Positions 17,186-25,609 of a stretch of 64,000 bases of DNA are shown one piece after another. Source of the DNA: Sedimentisphaerales bacterium (GTDB lineage Bacteria; Planctomycetota; Phycisphaerae; Sedimentisphaerales; SM23-30); the NCBI GenBank assembly GCA_028281535.1, contig JANQJS010000038.1, forward strand, positions 124,001-188,000. Direction: 5' to 3'. The translations under genes and the position numbers were made by a program. Under the pieces are notes generated by a model. That model saw only the letters and a list, made by a program, of their open reading frames with translations. It ran no database searches and had not been told where the DNA came from. Within the stretch, counting starts at the first letter, position 1. Each line of letters begins with the position of its first letter.

Positions 17186-20100
17186 TTAGGGGAAAATAGC
17201 CATTAACCATTGTGATGAGAAAATCGAAAAATCAACCATATTTACCCGTCCATCGAAATTTAAATCTGCATTAAATGGCCAGGGACTCATGCTGGCAAAT
17301 TGAGTGTTTGCATGCGCTCCGATATTAATTCTTCCCCCATTAGGCATTCGTTCGTTTGTTGGAGTTATCGATGGATCTCCTGCATCTAGACACGGACTTG
17401 TTGTTGTGCCGTCGAGGAACCATGCACCTCCAGGAAAGCTCGTAATGTCTAATGGATAAAATCGACCTGTTTGCGATACTATATGATAATCTCCATTTGA
17501 GGTATCCGCAAATAATGGATCTACGTTTAGATTTCCTGTACCTAATCCAAGAAAACCCGCTTGCGTAAAGTTACAATAATTTGCTTGTTCAGTTACGGAT
17601 ACACCATTAACCATATCATTTGTATTATCCCAGAATATAGAATTTTCGATATTTAGGTTTGAAGTTCCTGATGCAGAAATACCTATAGTATTATTTGTAA
17701 TAGTTAAAAAGCGAGTTGTAGGAGATGCACTATCAATTAACATACCTATTTGAGAATTATGTATTATAAAGTTCTCGATAATGGTATTAGGCTCTTCTGA
17801 GTTCGTACAAGAAATTGTAGCAAAGGAGGGTGATTCTAAAATTGCTGCATCTGCTGCACTTTTCAGCGTAATTGCTTTTCCAGACAAATCAATATTTTCA
17901 TTATAAACACCTGGCCACACTAAAACCGTTTGTCCATTAATTGCCTCATCAATCCCTTTTTGAATGGTTTCATATGCATCTTCGCGTGATCCTCCCCCAT
18001 TAAAATCATCTCCTAAATTTGTGTCAACATGTATATCCGTAATGTAATCTAAATATAAAATCCAAGTTGCACCGCGATTGTTTCCGCCATCGTCATCACC
18101 GGCGCTGGCAATAAGTAAATCAAGTCTTCCATCTTTATCAATATCGCTACTAACATTATGGTTGGCACCGAAACTGTCACCAATATCTAACATGCCAGCA
18201 AAACCTGAGTTTTCAGCGGAGAAAATTTGTTGCGATTTAACGGTCCCGTCAGAATTCAAAAATAACAAGTATACAGCGCCTGTTTGCTTATTATTTTCTA
18301 CGTGTCTTCGAACACCAACGGTGATTTCGGGTATACCGTCGAAGTCTAGATCACCTGTCGATTTTACAGAGCTTCCGAAATTACTTCCATCATACATAGG
18401 GTAAGTCAAACCACCAGTTGTATCACTTATCTTTTGATGAGATTTAACAGTGCCATTTGAATTCATAAAAAGAATCCAAACAGCTCCTTTATCTGTTCCT
18501 CCATCATCATCATTCCATGCACCTACTGCAATGTCAATAATGCCATCGCCATCGATGTCTCCAATCGGACTAGCTCCATTGCCAAATTGATCAACGGTGT
18601 CAAGTGTTCCAGTAAAATTTCCCTGTGTAGCGCTAATTTTTTGATGCGATTTAACTGTTCCATTTGTATTCATATATAGGAGCCATATTGCTCCTGCATC
18701 CTGAACGCCATCGTCATCACCGCGAGCAGTTACAATCAGGTCATTGATTCCATCATTGTTAAAATCGCCTAAATTCGCAATATGAATTCCAAATTGATCG
18801 CCTATATCAAGATCACCTGTAAATCCCCCCACGCCCTCGGTTATTTTTTGATGCGATTTAACCGTTCCATTTGAATTTAAAAATAAGATCCATACATTTC
18901 CCCCATCTCCGAATCTGGCACCAGCTGCAACATCATTATTACCATCGCCATCCAAGTCTCCGATATTTTCTAACCCAATCCCAAATCGATTCCCATTAAC
19001 TAAGGTGCCAGTGAACCCTCCTTGAGTGTCGCTAATTTTTTGATGCGATTTGACGGTGCCGTCACTATTTAAAAACATAACCCAAAGGGCTCCACGTGTA
19101 GAGCCGCCATCATCATCACCGTCTGCACCAGCAATGATATCATTGTTACCATCGCCATCCAAATCACCAATAGGTATAGGTGATTTTAGAGTGTCGCCAT
19201 CCGTTAATATTCCAGAAAAGCCACCTTGTGTATCACTGATTTTTTGAAAGGATTTTACTTGTACCGGTAAGTCGGGTTGTGGGTAATCCATAAATAATAC
19301 CCATACTGCGCCACGCGCATCTCCTCCATCATCATCGCCAGAGCTGCCTAGCACAAAATCTAAAAAACCATCTTGGTTTACATCTACCATGCCTGACATT
19401 GCGGCTCCGATAGAGTCCCAAGGGGACATCGTTGCAGGAAATTCTGGTGTGTCCGGTAGCATTTTTTGATGGCTTTTAACTGTTCCATCAGCGTTTAAAT
19501 ATAAAAACCAAAAAGCTCCCACGGTTGTACCAGCTGTATCATCCCCAGAAGCACCAACGAGGAGGTCGACAACACCATCATTATCAATGTCGCCCAGATT
19601 TCTAAAGCCATGTCCAAAGTTATCATTATCTAATAAGACTCCAGTGAAGTTCCCTTCTAAATCACTAATTTTTTGATGTGATTTTACTGTACCGTTTGAA
19701 TTTAAATAGAGAATCCATATCGCTCCTCTGTTGGGACCTCCATCATCATTTAGGGCTCCAGATGCAACGATGTCGACGACACCATCACCATCCAAATCAC
19801 CTATGGTTTCAGTTCTTGAGCCGAATAAGTCATTGTCAGCTAGAATTCCAGTAAAGCCTCCTTGTGTATCACTAATTTTTTGATGTGATTTAACCGTACC
19901 ATTAGAATTCATAAACAAAATCCAAATGGCTCCACGGTCGGTTCCTCCATCATCATCTTTACCTGCACTAACTGCTATATCTATTACACCGTCTCCATCA
20001 AGGTCACCAAGGCTGTTTGGAAAAGCAAACCAATCTCCCGTATCGAGTTGGCCTGTAAAGCCGCCATTAAAGCCATTAATTTTTTGATGTGATTTAACTG

Positions 20101-20581
20101 TACCATTTGAATTCATAAATAGAATCCAAACCGCTCCATGCGGCCCATCATGATCTTGAAATGCGCCGACAGCTAAATCTATGACACCATCATTATCAAG
20201 ATCACCGAGATTCTCAATTCCTGTTCCAAATGAATCCCAATTTTGTAGCGTTCCAGTAAATCCACCTTGCGTATCACTGATTTTTTGATGAGATTTTACG
20301 GTCCCGTCACTATTTAAGAAGAGGATCCATACCGCACCTCTTCCGCTGCCACCATCATCATCATTTTGCGCTCCAACAGCTATATCAATAATTCCATCAC
20401 CGTCGAGATCACCTAGAGAGCAAGGATAGCTACCGAATTTATCAGTATCATCTAAGATTCCAGTGAAATTACCTTGTGTGTCACTTATTTTCTGAAATGA
20501 TGTAATTATAATATTTTGCGCAATGGTAGGTGAATAGATACTAAGCAATGTTAATAATAAAAATTTCTTTATATTTATCAT
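17186..20581 (-). CDS. Secreted twelve-repeat FG-GAP/beta-propeller protein with beta-helix region and dockerin-like tail
   Basis: 1131 residues with a signal peptide at about 1-21. Residues about 27-848 carry twelve repeats of about 68 residues (VKSHQKISDTQGGFTG..., GDLDGDGVIDIAVGA, RGAVWILFMNSNGT). They divide into two sets of six. Repeats 1 and 7 start with SFQKISDTQG instead of SHQKI, and repeats 6 and 12 end in a Asp-Tyr variant (FMDY, YLDY) instead of NSNGT. The 731-residue neighbour has exactly one such set. A beta-helix-like part follows (IHVDTNLGDD, PGVYNENIDLSGKAITLKSA, about 849-1090), then a dockerin-like end (DLNFDGRVNMVDFSIF). The gene begins 18 bp after the sigma-fusion gene, so the two are likely co-transcribed. 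Confidence 0.87.
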   Translation of the reverse strand: MINIKKFLLLTLLSIYSPTIAQNIIITSFQKISDTQGNFTGILDDTDKFGSYPCSLGDLDGDGIIDIAVGAQNDDDGGSGRGAVWILFLNSDGTVKSHQKISDTQGGFTGTLQNWDSFGTGIENLGDLDNDGVIDLAVGAFQDHDGPHGAVWILFMNSNGTVKSHQKINGFNGGFTGQLDTGDWFAFPNSLGDLDGDGVIDIAVSAGKDDDGGTDRGAIWILFMNSNGTVKSHQKISDTQGGFTGILADNDLFGSRTETIGDLDGDGVVDIVASGALNDDGGPNRGAIWILYLNSNGTVKSHQKISDLEGNFTGVLLDNDNFGHGFRNLGDIDNDGVVDLLVGASGDDTAGTTVGAFWFLYLNADGTVKSHQKMLPDTPEFPATMSPWDSIGAAMSGMVDVNQDGFLDFVLGSSGDDDGGDARGAVWVLFMDYPQPDLPVQVKSFQKISDTQGGFSGILTDGDTLKSPIPIGDLDGDGNNDIIAGADGDDDGGSTRGALWVMFLNSDGTVKSHQKISDTQGGFTGTLVNGNRFGIGLENIGDLDGDGNNDVAAGARFGDGGNVWILFLNSNGTVKSHQKITEGVGGFTGDLDIGDQFGIHIANLGDFNNDGINDLIVTARGDDDGVQDAGAIWLLYMNTNGTVKSHQKISATQGNFTGTLDTVDQFGNGASPIGDIDGDGIIDIAVGAWNDDDGGTDKGAVWILFMNSNGTVKSHQKISDTTGGLTYPMYDGSNFGSSVKSTGDLDFDGIPEITVGVRRHVENNKQTGAVYLLFLNSDGTVKSQQIFSAENSGFAGMLDIGDSFGANHNVSSDIDKDGRLDLLIASAGDDDGGNNRGATWILYLDYITDIHVDTNLGDDFNGGGSREDAYETIQKGIDEAINGQTVLVWPGVYNENIDLSGKAITLKSAADAAILESPSFATISCTNSEEPNTIIENFIIHNSQIGMLIDSASPTTRFLTITNNTIGISASGTSNLNIENSIFWDNTNDMVNGVSVTEQANYCNFTQAGFLGLGTGNLNVDPLFADTSNGDYHIVSQTGRFYPLDITSFPGGAWFLDGTTTSPCLDAGDPSITPTNERMPNGGRINIGAHANTQFASMSPWPFNADLNFDGRVNMVDFSIFSSQWLMAIFP
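18036..20503 (-). repeat. Twelve tandem ~205-bp coding repeats arranged as two blocks of six
   Basis: The DNA repeats encode the FG-GAP units. The boundary between the two blocks lies near 19275-19290, where the repeat linker is replaced by a Pro-rich linker (PQPDLPVQ). Near-identical short words such as ATTTTTTGATG (complement of the HQKI codons) recur about every 205 bp. Confidence 0.85.
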
Positions 20582-20599
20582 AGCTAAAAATACTAACGA

Positions 20600-22480
20600 T
20601 TAGTAAGCAATATTCATTGAGTCAGCCAAGCTTATAATTATTTGTGATTCAGACTCCTTATAATTAGCTTGTTTATAATGAATGAAACTATCATTATAAA
20701 ATTTCTCAATATGTTCATTTGTATAATTAAAATTCAGTTGTCCCTCTTTCTTCCATCCCAGGTTGCTGTTTTTCTCAAATACTATTTGATTCAGCCAGTC
20801 TTTTTCCATGTTAATATAGTAGTGAATTCGCCATTCGGATTTATTGATCTTTGTTTCAGCAGTCACAATGACACTGTTGTCTTTATTGATTTTACTTGTA
20901 TTAAAATCAATGAAATCAGTCGCCAGGTCGCGTCGAACGACATCCAATGTATGTAGCCCTTGCCACGGTCTTGGCATATATTTGAATGCGGCATAGGATT
21001 TTAGTTTTGATTTTGTTTCTGTACTCTTGTCGACTAAAAAGGATGTTTGATGGTTGCCCAATATTTTATAATTTTCGCCAACTGCTATTTGAATAACTGG
21101 ATCGATTTTTTGATAGTCTGCGTAGGTAAAAGGTATTGTTGCCTGCCCTGTGATTTTTTCTCCAGAGAGATATCCACTTACAGTCATAGCTGTCCAGCCT
21201 TGCTTATGTAAATCGTCTCGTAAATCAACTATCGTGGCGTTGTGTGGACGATTAAACCGAACAATTTTTTCGTCAAGCATATGATGCCGCTGCTGAATTG
21301 TTGAAGTGAAGTCATATTCGTTTGCCGCTCTTTGTCCGATGATTAATATATTACTATTATCATTATGTTTTAATTCCATTGAATCATATTTATCCTCAAC
21401 TTGGTTAAGGAACTTATGTAAATCATACGAATCTGACGGTAGACGAAATACAGACAAATCTGGTTGGCACATTCGATAATTGTTATAATAAATGATGCTA
21501 TTTTCATAATCGTATTTTAAGTTTTTGTCCTTGTAGTTTTGCCACTGACATTGTGTGTTGTCCCCTTTATTGTTTTGTATCATGACCGGCCCGTTGGTGC
21601 CTTCTGGATAAAAATAGAACATATTCTCGACTTGTTCTATTGGATTGCTTTGAGCTAACTGGAACGTAGGCGCTGTATCACTAATAGCAGGAGAAGTGCT
21701 TTTATTAGTATGATAAGTAGCCGTTCCTACAGCTAAGACGCCAACCATGCTCATCGTAAACAAGGTTGATTTTGTTGTTGCTGTTGCTGCTAATGCTGGC
21801 AATGGTGCCGTTTTTAGCGTTGCTGCTGTTATAGTCATATTTGTTGCCGCTGAAACACTGTCAGCTGTTGAATGACCAAAAATAATAATCGCTGTGAGTA
21901 ATGCTGATTTTTTTAGCCCTTGCTTTGAGAGTTGTTTTTCGAGGGCTTTTTTTGCGCGATGGAATAATACATGTGTACGAAATTCTGACATATCCAAAAC
22001 GCTAGCAATTTCAGAATATGGCATTTCTTCGTAGCATCGCAAAGATAATACTTCTCGATAGCTTGGTTTGAGATTCATCATGGCAGCGTGAACAAGTGAT
22101 TGTAGTTCGTTTGAGATGAGATTTTTTAAGCCATCATGTTGTGCTTTGTAGTCATTTTTTTGGCGATAATTTATACCCACATTTGCCGCGGCATCCTTAC
22201 GGGTTTTTGCGTAGCGGTGGTTTTGCTTGAGTTTGTTGACAGCAATTCCACGTAGCCACGGCCAAAATCGGTCTTTTTTGTCTAGTTTTCCCAGTACCTT
22301 AAACATTTCTAGTATCGTCTCCTGTGTAATATCATCCGCTAAATCAGACTGGAGTGTAATGCGATAAATAAAGCTATGCAGCTGCGCACTGTATTTCTCC
22401 GCAAGCGCGTTGCGGCATTGCTCATCTCCCCCTTGAGCTTTTTCAATCAACATTATTTCATCAGTAATTCCAGTTACCAT
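20600..22480 (-). CDS. ECF sigma factor fused to transmembrane and large C-terminal domain
   Basis: 626 residues. Region sigma-2 lies at about 10-85 (DDITQETILEMFKVLGKL, then FWPWLRGIAVNKLK) and sigma-4 at about 130-190 (LKPSYREVLSLRCYEEMPYS, EIASVLDMSEFRTHVLFHRA). This gives a complete ECF-type sigma factor. Hydrophobic segments follow at about 190-205 and 237-255, joined by an Ala/Thr-rich linker, and then a 370-residue domain of alternating polar strands. Its end (HYYINMEKDWLNQIVFEK...GQLNFNYT) looks like a LolA/RseB-type beta sheet; that fold is my inference. Two membrane passes would return the domain to the cytoplasm, one would put it outside; which applies is unclear. It heads a minus-strand cluster with two FG-GAP proteins (18- and 33-bp gaps). 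Such fusions are expected to sense through their own tail. Confidence 0.85.
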   Translation of the reverse strand: MVTGITDEIMLIEKAQGGDEQCRNALAEKYSAQLHSFIYRITLQSDLADDITQETILEMFKVLGKLDKKDRFWPWLRGIAVNKLKQNHRYAKTRKDAAANVGINYRQKNDYKAQHDGLKNLISNELQSLVHAAMMNLKPSYREVLSLRCYEEMPYSEIASVLDMSEFRTHVLFHRAKKALEKQLSKQGLKKSALLTAIIIFGHSTADSVSAATNMTITAATLKTAPLPALAATATTKSTLFTMSMVGVLAVGTATYHTNKSTSPAISDTAPTFQLAQSNPIEQVENMFYFYPEGTNGPVMIQNNKGDNTQCQWQNYKDKNLKYDYENSIIYYNNYRMCQPDLSVFRLPSDSYDLHKFLNQVEDKYDSMELKHNDNSNILIIGQRAANEYDFTSTIQQRHHMLDEKIVRFNRPHNATIVDLRDDLHKQGWTAMTVSGYLSGEKITGQATIPFTYADYQKIDPVIQIAVGENYKILGNHQTSFLVDKSTETKSKLKSYAAFKYMPRPWQGLHTLDVVRRDLATDFIDFNTSKINKDNSVIVTAETKINKSEWRIHYYINMEKDWLNQIVFEKNSNLGWKKEGQLNFNYTNEHIEKFYNDSFIHYKQANYKESESQIIISLADSMNIAY

Positions 22481-22862
22481 TTATTATATAGTGACCTGAC
22501 TTGCGAAATTCTTACACTTAATTATTATATATTTTTCGACTTTTTTTGAGGGGCAATTGACTACATAACTGTTTAATTTACATAGAATTAAAGCGAGCTC
22601 TGCGTTGCAGGTAATACGCGTCTTTGATCATTTGTTAGTAATACATGTAACTGACAGTTATTAAATAGTTTATGGCATAATAAGCTTTTTGCTCAGTCAA
22701 TGGTATTATTATCACCATTAATTGGAGTACTTTATTTATCTGATGTACCTAAAGGATTGCAATTTCTTGTTTCGCTAGATAAAATAAAAAGATTGTATTA
22801 ATATAATTATAGATATTTCAAAAGATTATATTCCGCTGGCTGAATGACGGGCCTTTATCATC
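22481..22862. other. Divergent intergenic region between the sigma-fusion gene and metX-metW
   Basis: A 382-bp AT-rich region with no coding frame I can support. It must carry promoters for both sides. One plausible plus-strand promoter lies at 22757-22785. I looked for SAM- or SAH-riboswitch core bases ahead of metX and saw none. A weak inverted repeat around ATGGT/ACCAT (near 22700-22720) is the only other structure. Confidence 0.5.
22757..22785 (+). promoter_or_regulatory. Sigma-70-like promoter for metX-metW
   Basis: TTGCAA (22757-22762) and TAAAAT (22780-22785) are spaced by 17 bp. The predicted start near 22792 leaves a leader of about 70 bases. Confidence 0.42.
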
Positions 22863-24662
22863 ATGATTGTTGAGACGCAACATATTGAATTATTCTCACA
22901 AAACTCAAAGCTTGAGCTGGAGTCTGGTCAGATTTTAGGGCCCATTCAAGTTGCATATGAAACATATGGGCAACTGAATTCAGCCAAGGATAACGTCATT
23001 TTGATAACGCACGCGCTATCAGGCGATGCACATGCCGCGGGTAAACATTCTGAATCAGATAAAAAAACTGGCTGGTGGGATCTTCTTATCGGGCCAGGAA
23101 AAGCATTTGATACGAACAAGTATTATATTATTTCTACGAATGCTCTTGGTGGTTGCATGGGAACCACAGGGCCGAGCAGCATCAATCCGGAAACCAATGA
23201 GCCGTATGGATTGACGTTTCCAATGTTCACGATTGGGGACATGGTTACACTTCAAAAACATTTGATGGATCATTTGGGAATTACAAAATTGCTAGCGGTT
23301 GCTGGTGGCAGTATGGGTGGCATGCAAGCACTTAAGTGGGCGGTAAAATATCCTGAATTTGTACAAGCTGTCATACCGATCGCGACAACCACAAAATTGA
23401 GTGCTCAGAGTATTGCGTTTGATGCCGTGGGCCGCAATGCAATTTTACGAGATGAGAATTTTAATGGTGGTAAGTATTATCAGAAAAATATTTATCCTAG
23501 TTCTGGCTTAGCGATTGCTCGGATGGTTGGCCATATTACGTATTTGTCAGAAGAGGCAATGCATGAAAAGTTTGGGCGACGCCTGCAAAATGCTGATGAT
23601 TATAGTTATGATTTTGAAAGTGAATTTAGTGTCGAAACGTATTTAGATTATCAGGGTGGTCGTTTTGTCGATCGATTTGATGCGAATACCTACTTATATT
23701 TTACGAAGGCGATGGATTATTTTGATTTGGCACGATCTTTTGATTCATTAGCTGATGCTTTAAATCAAACGCAATCTCAGTTTTTGATTATTAGTTTTGA
23801 CTCAGATTGGTTATTTCCTCCAAACCAAAGTCAAGACCTAGTCAACGCATTGATTCAGTCAGGCAAAGATGTTAGCTATTGCAATATACATTGTCCGTAT
23901 GGACATGATTCCTTTTTGCTGGAATCTAAGGTGCAAGGTGCATTAATCTCTGGTTTCTTAGAGCAAGTTTATAAAAAACATGAGTCCGGAAATGCCATAG
24001 AAAAATCATTACCCTCCCCCACTACTTCTGATGACAAAAAGTCTGGGAGTATTTTTGAGGGTGAACGAATTGATCATCGACAAATTGAACGATTGATCAA
24101 GCCGAATAGTACTGTGCTCGATTTAGGTTGTGGTGATGGTGAATTGATGCAGCATTTACAAAATCACAAAAATATTCATGGCATGGGTGTTACGCTCCAA
24201 GAACAAGATGTTGTTGGGAGTTGCCAGCGTGGGGTCAATGTTGTTCAGTTTGACTTAGATGAATATCTATGGCATTTTGGTGGCCAGAGTTACGATTATG
24301 CGGTTTTGAGTCAGACGTTGCAAGTTGTGCGTAGGCCAGAATTTGTATTGAAAGAAATGCTACGAATTGGCCGGCAGGTTATTGTGAGTTTCCCTAATTT
24401 TGCTTATTGGTCGTATCGCATTCAGATTTTGTTTAGTGGGCGTGCTCCTATTGGTAAAGCCTTGCCTCATACATGGTTTGATAAAGAGTCTGTGAACTAT
24501 TTATCGATCAAGGATTTTGAAGAATTTGTAGAGAGCCGATTAAATGCTCATATCATTGAACGCATTCCTCTATTGAGTCGTAGTGGTAAACAGCGAAGTT
24601 TTATGCCGAATTTGTTTGCAGATGAAGCTATTTTTGTGATTTCACAACAAAAAAGGACATGA
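22863..24662 (+). CDS. metX: Fused homoserine O-acetyltransferase (MetX) and methionine biosynthesis protein MetW
   Basis: 599 residues in two parts. The N-terminal 370 residues are an alpha/beta-hydrolase of the MetX family, which acylates homoserine with acetyl-CoA (some members use succinyl-CoA). The nucleophile elbow AGGSMGGMQ has Ser150, the acid Asp is near 315 (SFDSDWLFP), and the catalytic His is near 347 (YGHDSF). After a Ser/Thr/Lys linker (about 372-398), residues about 400-599 are a MetW-type methyltransferase-like domain. It has the SAM-loop VLDLGCGDGELM (about 418-429) and SQTLQVVRRPEFVLKEMLRI (about 488-507). MetX and MetW are usually separate adjacent genes; here they are one polypeptide. 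The ATG of larE overlaps its stop by four bases. Confidence 0.95.
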   Translation: MIVETQHIELFSQNSKLELESGQILGPIQVAYETYGQLNSAKDNVILITHALSGDAHAAGKHSESDKKTGWWDLLIGPGKAFDTNKYYIISTNALGGCMGTTGPSSINPETNEPYGLTFPMFTIGDMVTLQKHLMDHLGITKLLAVAGGSMGGMQALKWAVKYPEFVQAVIPIATTTKLSAQSIAFDAVGRNAILRDENFNGGKYYQKNIYPSSGLAIARMVGHITYLSEEAMHEKFGRRLQNADDYSYDFESEFSVETYLDYQGGRFVDRFDANTYLYFTKAMDYFDLARSFDSLADALNQTQSQFLIISFDSDWLFPPNQSQDLVNALIQSGKDVSYCNIHCPYGHDSFLLESKVQGALISGFLEQVYKKHESGNAIEKSLPSPTTSDDKKSGSIFEGERIDHRQIERLIKPNSTVLDLGCGDGELMQHLQNHKNIHGMGVTLQEQDVVGSCQRGVNVVQFDLDEYLWHFGGQSYDYAVLSQTLQVVRRPEFVLKEMLRIGRQVIVSFPNFAYWSYRIQILFSGRAPIGKALPHTWFDKESVNYLSIKDFEEFVESRLNAHIIERIPLLSRSGKQRSFMPNLFADEAIFVISQQKRT

Positions 24663-25489
24663 TAATGCAGCAAGACATTGACTCTAAATATCAAATGCTT
24701 AAAGACATTATTAGTCAATACTCAAAAGTGATTGTTGCTTATTCTGGTGGTGTGGATAGTTCGTTCTTGCTTAAAGTGTCGATAGATATTTTGGGAACAG
24801 AAAATGTTTTGTGCTGCATTGGCAAAAGTGATTCATTAGCGACATCAGAATATGAACTGGCGGTTGAGTTAGCAAAATCGCTTGGTGCGAATCTACGTGA
24901 AGTATTCCCGAACGAAATGGCAAATCCAAATTATTTGGCAAACCCAAATAATCGATGTTATTATTGCAAAACAGAATTATACTCAACTTTAACCAAGATT
25001 GTGCAAGAAGAGCACTATGATGTTATTTTTAGCGGGACGAATGAGGATGATTTGGATGATTACCGTCCTGGTTTAAAAGCCGCTAGTGAACATGCTATTG
25101 TGAGTCCTTTGGCTGCGGCAAAATTGTCTAAACAAGATATTCGTGAGCTAAGTGCTGAATTAGGATTACCTACTGCGAGCAAGCCCGCGCAACCATGTTT
25201 GTCGAGTCGAGTAGCCTATGGCTTGGACATTACTCCTGAGCGATTAAAGCAGGTCGATAAGGCTGAAGCATTTTTGCGTGAATTGGGCTTCAAGGAATTG
25301 CGGGTGCGTCATCATGATACTCTAGCTCGCATTGAGGTACCTATTGACCAAATTCAAAAATTGGCAGAACCTGAACTTCGAAACAAGGTGACAGCCTATT
25401 TTAAAGAACTTGGATTTAACTATATCAGCCTTGATCTCGATGGTTTTCGTAGCGGCAGCGGAAATGAATTATTGCAAATAAAGAAATGA
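24659..25489 (+). CDS. larE: ATP-dependent sacrificial sulfur transferase LarE
   Basis: A 276-residue PP-loop ATP pyrophosphatase of the LarE family, which adds sulfur to the pyridinium-type precursor of the nickel-pincer cofactor. The PP-loop VIVAYSGGVDSSF lies at about 24-36. Cys100 and Cys103 (NRCYYCKTELY) and Cys180 (PCLSSR) are visible. Cys180 corresponds to the cysteine sacrificed in single-turnover LarE. The extra CxxC makes a three-cysteine, possibly Fe-S-dependent, catalytic form likely; this is inference. No larB, larC or lactate racemase gene is in the window. It is translationally coupled to metX-metW by an ATGA overlap, suggesting a sulfur-metabolism context. Confidence 0.9.
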   Translation: MIMQQDIDSKYQMLKDIISQYSKVIVAYSGGVDSSFLLKVSIDILGTENVLCCIGKSDSLATSEYELAVELAKSLGANLREVFPNEMANPNYLANPNNRCYYCKTELYSTLTKIVQEEHYDVIFSGTNEDDLDDYRPGLKAASEHAIVSPLAAAKLSKQDIRELSAELGLPTASKPAQPCLSSRVAYGLDITPERLKQVDKAEAFLRELGFKELRVRHHDTLARIEVPIDQIQKLAEPELRNKVTAYFKELGFNYISLDLDGFRSGSGNELLQIKK

Positions 25490-25609
25490 ACGAAACCTCC
25501 CCTATTTTATTTCTATTAAAATTTGTAGCAAGTAAACTTAGATTTGTCTTTTTGAGCCAGTCAGTAAGTCGCGATACCAAAAGTGCGATTCATTGCTTGA
25601 ATTAATACA

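Noticed and set aside
18036-20503. Regularly spaced DNA repeats that might suggest a CRISPR-like or satellite array.
   Set aside because: The period is about 205 bp, in frame, and encodes FG-GAP units; there are no short identical repeats with unique spacers and no cas genes.
22481-22862. A possible SAM riboswitch upstream of metX-metW.
   Set aside because: I could not find the core bases or stems of SAM-I, SAM-II or SAM/SAH classes; only a weak inverted repeat and an ordinary promoter are visible.
24659-25489. An asparagine synthase-like or NAD synthase-like PP-loop assignment for this gene.
   Set aside because: The CYYCK and PCLSSR motifs and the 276-residue length point to LarE rather than these families.
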